Assembly: GCA_036501425.1 (NCBI GenBank)
Contig: DASYAI010000030.1
Coordinates: 1 to 28,636 of the forward strand
DNA from: DATKRB01 sp036501425
GTDB lineage: Bacteria; Actinomycetota; Acidimicrobiia; Acidimicrobiales; RAAP-2
DNA length: 28,636 bases
Direction of reading: 5' to 3'
Under the pieces are notes generated by a model. The model was given only the letters and a program-made list of their open reading frames with translations, had not been told where the DNA came from and did not search any database. The position numbers and the translations under genes are program-made. Shown here piece after piece: positions 23,940-28,636 of this stretch. Positions within the stretch are counted from its first letter, which is position 1, and each line of letters starts with the position of its first letter.

Positions 23940-24586
23940 CCGACCTGGGGGGGGAATTCTGGGCCCGGACCCGTCCCTTCCTGACCCGGGTCTCGGCCGC
24001 GGACGTGCGGACGTTCGTGGGGCTGGCCGACGGCTCATCCCCCCCGGGGATCGGCTGGGCCCGGCCGGCCGGCCGGCGCCTGGCGATGCACCCGATGCTC
24101 ACCGGTCCCCGACCCGACGGTCTCGACGTGGTGCTCGACGTCCTCGGCCGGTCCCGGGCGCTCCTGGCCGCGTTGGGCGTGCGCCTCGACGTGATCCGGA
24201 TCCGGCGAGGATGCGCCGTGGTCCGGGCCGTCCCGGTGGGCGGCTTGAGCCCCGGGGCGGCGTGCGAGATCAGCCGGGGCCTTCTCGAGACCGTTCCGGC
24301 GATGGCTCGGGGCATCCGGGCGACCGTGGTGGAGACGACGTGCCGCGAGCGGGGGGCCGACTCGTGCCTCTACACCTTGCTGTGGGACGCCACGCTCGGC
24401 GCCCTGGCGCTGTACCGGCCCTACGGGCGCCACGGGCCGTGGGCGGCCCAGATGGGGCCCGACGGCGCATTCGTGCTCGACCCGGCGCTGGAGATGGAGC
24501 TCGACCCGTCGGACCGGTGGGGCCCGACGGTGAGCCGTCACCCGCCCCTGAGCGGCCACGAGCCCGAGGCCCGGGGGGGGACGTAG
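23936..24586 (+). CDS. V4R-like sensory domain protein coupled to the cyclase
   Basis: 216 residues from a GTG overlapping the cyclase stop. The middle to C-terminal part, GAACEISRGLLETVPAMARG followed by ATVVETTCRERGADSCLYTLLW, has the look of a V4R (4-vinyl reductase-like) domain, in which a C-terminal (E)C..RG...C.(F/Y) pattern binds a small molecule or metal. The N-terminal half starts TDLGGEFWARTRPFLTRVSAADVRTFVGLADGSSPPG and has no recognised motif. V4R modules occur in XylR-type and haem-NO/photosensory regulators as ligand sensors. Tight coupling suggests it senses a signal for the cyclase or its partner. The family call is by motif only. Confidence 0.6.
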   Translation: MTDLGGEFWARTRPFLTRVSAADVRTFVGLADGSSPPGIGWARPAGRRLAMHPMLTGPRPDGLDVVLDVLGRSRALLAALGVRLDVIRIRRGCAVVRAVPVGGLSPGAACEISRGLLETVPAMARGIRATVVETTCRERGADSCLYTLLWDATLGALALYRPYGRHGPWAAQMGPDGAFVLDPALEMELDPSDRWGPTVSRHPPLSGHEPEARGGT

Positions 24587-24617
24587 GGCAGACGGGAGCG
24601 GGACGCCGGTGCCCTAC
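24583..24617. promoter_or_regulatory. Inverted repeat at the V4R gene stop, overlapping a possible promoter
   Basis: Perfect 8-bp arms GTAGGGCA (24583-24590) and TGCCCTAC (24610-24617). The left arm contains the TAG stop codon. A TACCGT hexamer (24615-24620) overlaps the right arm. It could be a terminator without a U-tract, or an operator of a promoter for the next gene pair. Confidence 0.45.
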
Positions 24618-24729
24618 CGTGCGTGTCGGACCCGGCGTGGCACCCGGGTCATCAGATCGCCACGCGCGCTGCTCCGGCGGAGCGGGCTGCGGGCAGCTAC
24701 GGCGGAAGCACCGCAGGAGGAGAGGAGAG

Positions 24730-26067
24730 GTGCGCATCTCGGCGATGGAGAGGGCGACGATGGACAGCAGCCCCCAGGGTGGTGTGGTCAACCTCCTGCG
24801 CATGGCCCGGACCCAGTGCGCGGTGGCCATCGCCTTCGCGGCCCTCCGCAAGGCCGACGGGTCGTTCGCCCTGGCCGTCTTCCCTCCGGCGGGCGGCGAC
24901 ACCCCCTGGACGATCGAGGCGATCGACGAGCTGGTCCACCAGACGTGGGCCGATCCCCACCTCAACGGCGGCCGGGTGCTCGTCCGCAGCTGCCGGGCCC
25001 CCGGGGCCCCCTGGCCCGGGCAGGCCGAGCAGACCAAGCTGGCCGTGGCCCCTCTGAGCGACCTGGCGTCGGCCGATCGCCCCTGGGGACTGCTGTGCGT
25101 CGCCGGCCCGGCCACCGGCCAGTTTGAGCAGGAGCAGCTGGACCTGTTGGGGACCATGGCCGTCCGGCTGACCTCGTACCTTCGGGCTCGCCAGGAGGTG
25201 GTCGAGAACGTCTTCGTGGTGGTGCCCACCGACGCCGATCCGGCCGGATCGGTGGGGCGCCGGGCCGAGCAGGAGCCCACCGAGGTGGTGGGGCGCCGGG
25301 CCGAGCAGGAGCCCACCGAGGTGGAGCATCCTCCCCGAGCCGATCGGCCGTTGCCGCCACCCGGCGACTCGACCGCCCACGGGCCCGGCGACAGGGCCGT
25401 GCCCTCGGCAGAGTCGGCCGGCGAGCGTCGCCCGCCCGAGCCGACCGAGCGTCGCCCGCCCGAATGGCCGGTGGCACCGGTGTCGCCCGGTGGGCGGGGG
25501 CTGAGCGAGCTGGCGGCCTCCTTTCCGGCGGTGGAGTGGTACCGGGGAGGCCACCGCCAGGCGCGTGCCGCGGCGTCCGGCGAGATCCAGGTGCCCCGGA
25601 GCGCCGGCGAGGCGGTCGGGGCGGTGCTCCGGCCCGACCCGGTCACCGGTCTGGCCGGCCTCCCGTCGGTGCTGGTGCAGCTCGGATCGGCGGTCGGGGC
25701 GCTGCGCTCCGTCGTGACCGGCGCGGTGGCGGTGGTGCTCATCGACGTGGCCGAGCGGGACCCTGCCGGGCCTCTGCTGCCCGACGAGGCCTACGGGGCG
25801 GTGGCCGAGCGCCTGCGCGGCCACGTGCGGAGCAACGACGTGGTCGGCCGGATCGGCCACGGGACCTTCGCCATCGTCGCCAGCGTGCGCCACGGCGAGG
25901 ACGACGGTCCGGTGATCGAGCGTCGGCTGCTCGACGCGGCGCGCGGGGCGCTGGGCGCGGCGCCGGCCGGTGAGGTCCGCTCGGCGCTGGCCACGGCGAG
26001 CGCCAGCTCGGCCGTGAGCCCCGAGGAGCTCATGCGCGAGGCCATCACCCGGCTCGGTGCCCGGTGA
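24730..26067 (+). CDS. GAF plus degenerate GGDEF protein, candidate c-di-GMP receptor
   Basis: 445 residues. A GAF-like N-terminal domain (about 10-160, MARTQCAVAIAFAALRKADGSFALAVFPP...) resembles the one in the upstream cyclase. A disordered Pro/Glu/Arg linker with tandem repeats follows (about 170-270). The C-terminal GGDEF-fold domain (about 300-445) starts PDPVTGLAGLPSVLVQLG. Its active site is lost, since GGDEF reads G376-H-G-T-F380, but an RxxD motif (R367-S-N-D370) is kept exactly five residues before it, as in c-di-GMP-binding degenerate domains. PelD has the same GAF plus degenerate GGDEF pair. The GTG at 24730 follows AGGAGG/GGAGA; ATGs at 24745 and 24760 are alternatives. The stop overlaps the next GTG. 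The receptor role is inferred. Confidence 0.75.
   Translation: MRISAMERATMDSSPQGGVVNLLRMARTQCAVAIAFAALRKADGSFALAVFPPAGGDTPWTIEAIDELVHQTWADPHLNGGRVLVRSCRAPGAPWPGQAEQTKLAVAPLSDLASADRPWGLLCVAGPATGQFEQEQLDLLGTMAVRLTSYLRARQEVVENVFVVVPTDADPAGSVGRRAEQEPTEVVGRRAEQEPTEVEHPPRADRPLPPPGDSTAHGPGDRAVPSAESAGERRPPEPTERRPPEWPVAPVSPGGRGLSELAASFPAVEWYRGGHRQARAAASGEIQVPRSAGEAVGAVLRPDPVTGLAGLPSVLVQLGSAVGALRSVVTGAVAVVLIDVAERDPAGPLLPDEAYGAVAERLRGHVRSNDVVGRIGHGTFAIVASVRHGEDDGPVIERRLLDAARGALGAAPAGEVRSALATASASSAVSPEELMREAITRLGAR
25252..25323 (+). repeat. Perfect 36-bp in-frame tandem duplication
   Basis: Two identical 36-nt units (25252-25287, 25288-25323), each encoding VGRRAEQEPTEV in the linker of the degenerate-GGDEF protein. 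Identity at every third position indicates a recent duplication. Confidence 0.9.
25423..25463 (+). repeat. 17-nt direct repeat in the same linker
   Basis: GAGCGTCGCCCGCCCGA occurs at 25423-25439 and 25447-25463, 24 nt apart and in frame, encoding ERRPPE twice. Confidence 0.8.
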
Positions 26068-26792
26068 CCGTCAGCTCCGTGGACCTGCGCACCCGCCCGT
26101 GGGACTGCCGGGTGGCCACCGACCTGGTCCGGGTGGGCGAGGTGGCCGCTGCGGTCGACCGCTACGGCGAGCGCTACCTGCGCCGGGTGTACACCGACCA
26201 CGAGCTGCAGACCTGCGCCACCGTGCCCGGGGAGACCGCCGATGCCGGCCCGAACGTGGGCCTGGCCGCCCGGTTCGCCGCCAAGGCGGCCACCCTGAAG
26301 GTGCTGGCCCGTTCGGGCGTCCGCCCGGAGCTGCGTGCGGTGGAGGTGCTCCACCACCCCGAGGGGGCCTTTGTGGTCAGCCTGACCGGCGACGCCGCCG
26401 CTGCCGCGGCGGCGATGGGGATCGGCCGGATCTCGGTCAGCCTGAGCCATGCCGGCGGGACGGCGTCGGCCGTGGCCGTGGCCCTCTGCGACGAGCCCCG
26501 AACTGAGGGGCTGCCGGACGCCGCCGGGGCCCCGGTCGGCCCGGCGGTGCCCCGCAACGAGCCGGACCCGGTCCGGGCGGTCATCGACGACCATGCCGGG
26601 CTGGTGGTGGCGGCCGACGACCTGGGTGAGCACGACGACCTGGTCGCAGCCGGTCTGACGGCGCACGGGAGCGTGAGCCTGCTGCTCGGGCTCGAGGAGC
26701 GCTTCGGGTTGCGCCTGCCGGCGTCGATGTCCCAGCCGGCGATCCTGCGCACGGTGGCCGCCATCCGCGTGGCGGTGCACGCCGCGAGGTAG
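26064..26792 (+). CDS. Fusion of AcpS-like phosphopantetheinyl transferase domain and acyl carrier protein domain
   Basis: 242 residues from a GTG overlapping the previous stop (GTGA). Residues about 15-140 match holo-ACP synthase: ATDLVRVGEVAAAVDRYGERYLRRVYTDHEL (metal-ligand Asp D20), LAARFAAKAATLKVLARSG, and a final ISVSLSHAGGTASAVAVAL. In active AcpS the second block reads ..FAxKEAxxKA.., with the Glu coordinating Mg2+; here that position is Ala75. Residues about 165-240 form a carrier domain, AAGLTAHGSVSLLLGLEERFG, with candidate attachment Ser203. If the transferase half is inactive it may only bind its own carrier; the usual AcpS could act elsewhere in the genome. The carrier cargo is unknown. 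Co-translation with a c-di-GMP-type receptor is unusual. Confidence 0.8.
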   Translation: MTVSSVDLRTRPWDCRVATDLVRVGEVAAAVDRYGERYLRRVYTDHELQTCATVPGETADAGPNVGLAARFAAKAATLKVLARSGVRPELRAVEVLHHPEGAFVVSLTGDAAAAAAAMGIGRISVSLSHAGGTASAVAVALCDEPRTEGLPDAAGAPVGPAVPRNEPDPVRAVIDDHAGLVVAADDLGEHDDLVAAGLTAHGSVSLLLGLEERFGLRLPASMSQPAILRTVAAIRVAVHAAR

Positions 26793-26809
26793 GGCGCCGA
26801 TGCAGCCGG

Positions 26810-26815
26810 TACCGT
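26810..26815 (+). promoter_or_regulatory. -10 element of gad (leaderless)
   Basis: TACCGT ends 6 nt before the GTG at 26822 in a 29-nt gap, with no Shine-Dalgarno sequence, so the transcript should start at the GTG. Confidence 0.55.
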
Positions 26816-26821
26816 TGCCCG

Positions 26822-28222
26822 GTGACCCTCCACGCTCGCCCGGCGACGGCTGCCCAGCTCAGCGACGCGCTGTTCGCGTCGAGGGAGCTCGGTGTCGAGC
26901 TGCCCAAGCTGGACTTCCCCCGCGCCCAGACACTGCCGCGTGTGGCCTTCCAGGCGATCCACGACGAGCTGCTGCTCGACGGGAACGCCAGGCAGAACCT
27001 GGCGACGTTCTGTCAGACGTGGGAGGAACCCGAGGTCCATCAGCTGATGGACCTGGCCATCGACAAGAACCTGATGGACCGGGACGAATATCCCCAGTCG
27101 GCCGAGCTCGAGCGCCGGTGCGTGCACATGCTGGCGGATCTGTGGAACGCCCCGGTTGCCTCGAGTGCGATCGGGACGTCGGCGCTCGGGTCGTCCGAGG
27201 CGTGCATGCTGGGAGGTCTGGCGGCGAAGTGGCGGTGGCGGGCCCGGCGCGCCGCGGCCGGCAAGCCTGCCGATCGGCCCAACATCGTGTGCGGTCCGGT
27301 GCAGGTCGTGTGGCACAAGTTCGCTCGGTACTGGGACGTCGAGCTCCGAGAGGTCCCGATGGCTCCCGGGCGCTACTGCATGGAGCCCGCCCAGATGCTC
27401 GAGCGGGTGGACGAGAACACGATGCTGGTGGTCGGCACGCTGGGCGTCACCTACACCGGCCAGTACGAGCCGATCGCCCGCCTCGCGGCGGCGCTCGACG
27501 ATTTACAGGAGCGGACCGGGCTCGACGTGGACATCCACATCGACGGTGCGAGCGGCGCCTTCGTGGCCCCCTTCTGCGCCCCGGATGTGGTCTTCGACTT
27601 CCGGCTGCCCCGGGTCAAGTCGATCAGCGCCTCGGGTCACAAGTTCGGCCTGGCGCCCCTGGGGGTGGGTTGGGTCGTGTGGCGGGCCACCGACGACCTG
27701 CCGGCGGACCTGATCTTCCACGTGAACTACCTCGGCGGGGACATGCCCGACTTCCAGATCAACTTCTCGCGGCCGGCCGGTCAGATCATCTCCCAGTACT
27801 ACGAGTTCATCCGGCTCGGTCGCGTCGGGTACCAGGCGATCCACGAGGCCTCGTACGCCACCGGGCAGTACCTGGCGGAGGCCGTGGCCGGCCTCGGGCC
27901 CTTCGAGCTGCTCTTCGCCAGCACACCTGACGACGGGATCCCCGCGGTGACGTGGCGCATCAAAGAGGGCCTCGATCCTGGCTACTCGCTCTTCGACCTG
28001 GCGGACCGTCTCCGGACCCGTGGTTGGCAGGTGCCGGCGTACACCCTCACCGGGGATGCCTCGCAGATCGCGGTGCAGCGGATCCTGGTTCGCCAGGGGG
28101 TCAGCCGGGACCTGGCGGGCATCCTCCTCGACGACTTGAACAGTGCCATGGCACACTTCGACCGCCATCCGGTCGCCCGTTCCATGACCGAGGAGGAGGC
28201 GGGCAGCTTCAACCACCTGTAG
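26822..28222 (+). CDS. gad: Glutamate decarboxylase
   Basis: 466 residues, the same length as Escherichia coli GadB as I recall it. A PLP enzyme converting glutamate to GABA and CO2 while using up a proton. Landmarks: LPKLDFP, DGNARQNLATFCQTW, MDLAIDKNLMDRDEYPQSAELE, GTSALGSSEACMLGGLAAKWRWR, DIHIDGASGAFVAPF, and the PLP lysine K274 in SISASGHKFGLAPLGVGW. HVNYLGGDMPDFQINFSRP completes the active site. The C terminus EEEAGSFNHL lacks the long plant calmodulin-binding tail. No glutamate/GABA antiporter is next to it, so a role in the GABA shunt is as likely as acid resistance. The GTG start follows directly on a -10, and transcription is probably independent of the cluster before it. Confidence 0.96.
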   Translation: MTLHARPATAAQLSDALFASRELGVELPKLDFPRAQTLPRVAFQAIHDELLLDGNARQNLATFCQTWEEPEVHQLMDLAIDKNLMDRDEYPQSAELERRCVHMLADLWNAPVASSAIGTSALGSSEACMLGGLAAKWRWRARRAAAGKPADRPNIVCGPVQVVWHKFARYWDVELREVPMAPGRYCMEPAQMLERVDENTMLVVGTLGVTYTGQYEPIARLAAALDDLQERTGLDVDIHIDGASGAFVAPFCAPDVVFDFRLPRVKSISASGHKFGLAPLGVGWVVWRATDDLPADLIFHVNYLGGDMPDFQINFSRPAGQIISQYYEFIRLGRVGYQAIHEASYATGQYLAEAVAGLGPFELLFASTPDDGIPAVTWRIKEGLDPGYSLFDLADRLRTRGWQVPAYTLTGDASQIAVQRILVRQGVSRDLAGILLDDLNSAMAHFDRHPVARSMTEEEAGSFNHL

Positions 28223-28230
28223 GGGCTGGG

Positions 28231-28236
28231 TATGCT
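28231..28236 (+). promoter_or_regulatory. Possible -10 element of tRNA-Ala
   Basis: TATGCT with a weak -35 TTCAAC (28208-28213) at 17-nt spacing. It would give a leader of about 58 nt before the tRNA at 28301. Confidence 0.4.
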
Positions 28237-28300
28237 CGGAACGACGCCACGGGTGGAGCCGACATGGATCGAGCGGCCGGCCGCCGCCTCAGCGTTGCTC

Positions 28301-28374
28301 GGGGACGTAGCTCAGTTGGCTAGAGCACCTGCTTTGCAAGCAGGGGGTCGTGGGTTCGAGTCCCATCGTCTCCA
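28301..28374 (+). tRNA. alaT: tRNA-Ala (anticodon TGC)
   Basis: Acceptor GGGGACG pairs with CGTCTCC, giving the G3-U70 wobble pair that marks alanine tRNAs, then discriminator A. The anticodon stem CCTGC/GCAGG holds loop TTTGCAA with anticodon TGC. The T arm is GTGGGTTCGAGTCCCAT. The 3' CCA is not encoded. Confidence 0.95.
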
Positions 28375-28636
28375 CTACGCCACTGACGTGCACTTTTGCA
28401 CGACCGGTGGTGCCATGGCGCGAACACTCGTCCCGCAGTTCGTATCGAGACAGTTAGGGTGGATTGGCGCTGTCGGCGGCGACCTCGGCCGCCGGAGGCT
28501 CCAGCATGGGCAATACCCGGACTGACGGATCTCCCCGATGATCCAACTTGATGGGCGTTTGTGTCGTGCGCCGAGACCTCGTGAGCGCGGCTGGTGATGA
28601 CTGCTGTGCAGGGTTGTCAGTCGGGGCTTTGCGGCC
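28375..28636. other. Terminal region without recognised gene
   Basis: About 260 nt after tRNA-Ala. A small stem-loop (CGTGCA 28387-28392, loop CTTT, TGCACG 28397-28402) could end the tRNA transcript but lacks a T-tract. The remainder is less GC-biased than the rest of the window, is broken by stops in all frames and shows no similarity I recognise. Confidence 0.4.

Noticed and set aside
28232..28525. 97-codon plus-strand frame across tRNA-Ala
   Set aside because: It reads straight through the tRNA gene and has no ribosome site or homology.
1..28636. CRISPR array, insertion sequence, integrase or phage genes
   Set aside because: No regularly spaced repeats, terminal inverted repeats with a transposase, or recombinase motifs were seen.
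28301..28636. Attachment site for an integrated element at the tRNA-Ala 3' end
   Set aside because: I found no second copy of the tRNA 3' segment within the window and no integrase; the window ends too soon to judge.

Overview
The window is high-GC DNA with dense, often overlapping genes and many GTG starts. A conserved actinobacterial cell-wall/phosphosignalling block places it in the Actinomycetota. The fused and divergent gene set would suit a lineage such as Acidimicrobiia, but that rank is inference. From memory of the Mycobacterium tuberculosis map, the order tRNA-Leu(CAG) - fhaA - fhaB - pstP - pbpA - pknB - trpG - crgA, followed by tRNA-Ile(GAT) and tRNA-Ala(TGC), matches the region next to the replication origin, so the window is probably origin-proximal.

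Left part (1-8.3 kb): the 3' end of an amidohydrolase gene, a tRNA-Leu on the minus strand, then a tightly coupled plus-strand operon of two FHA proteins (fhaA, fhaB), a PP2C phosphatase with a membrane anchor (pstP), a class B penicillin-binding protein (pbpA) and a PASTA kinase (pknB). These form one kinase/phosphatase/reader circuit for peptidoglycan synthesis and division. The rodA/ftsW gene and second kinase gene usual here in mycobacteria are absent. trpG (minus) and crgA (plus) follow, divergently transcribed.

Middle part (8.3-16.3 kb): single metabolic genes (thiolase, ComF-like phosphoribosyltransferase, pirin, AcuI/YhdH-type reductase, two-domain VOC protein), then an accessory patch: a helix-turn-helix/Clp-N-domain gene pair under two palindromic operators, an AbrB-type antitoxin with a PIN-like partner, and a CopG/PIN (VapBC) pair, ending at tRNA-Ile.

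Right part (16.3-28.6 kb): a large AAA/TPR/SARP-type regulator, a GT4 glycosyltransferase (minus), and a signalling cluster. The cluster holds a GAF-PAS-PAS-GGDEF diguanylate cyclase with intact GGDEF and RxxD motifs, translationally coupled to a V4R-like sensor protein. Next comes a GAF plus degenerate-GGDEF protein that has lost the active site but keeps RxxD, coupled to a fusion of an AcpS-like domain (one metal-ligand Glu replaced by Ala) with an acyl carrier protein domain. I read this as a candidate c-di-GMP writer/reader module tied to a carrier protein; it is the least conventional content here. Glutamate decarboxylase and tRNA-Ala close the window.

A recurring regulatory theme is a TANNNT -10 hexamer 6-10 nt before the start codon of nine genes, the signature of leaderless or nearly leaderless mRNAs. 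In the HTH and vapB genes, palindromic operators cover this promoter-start region.
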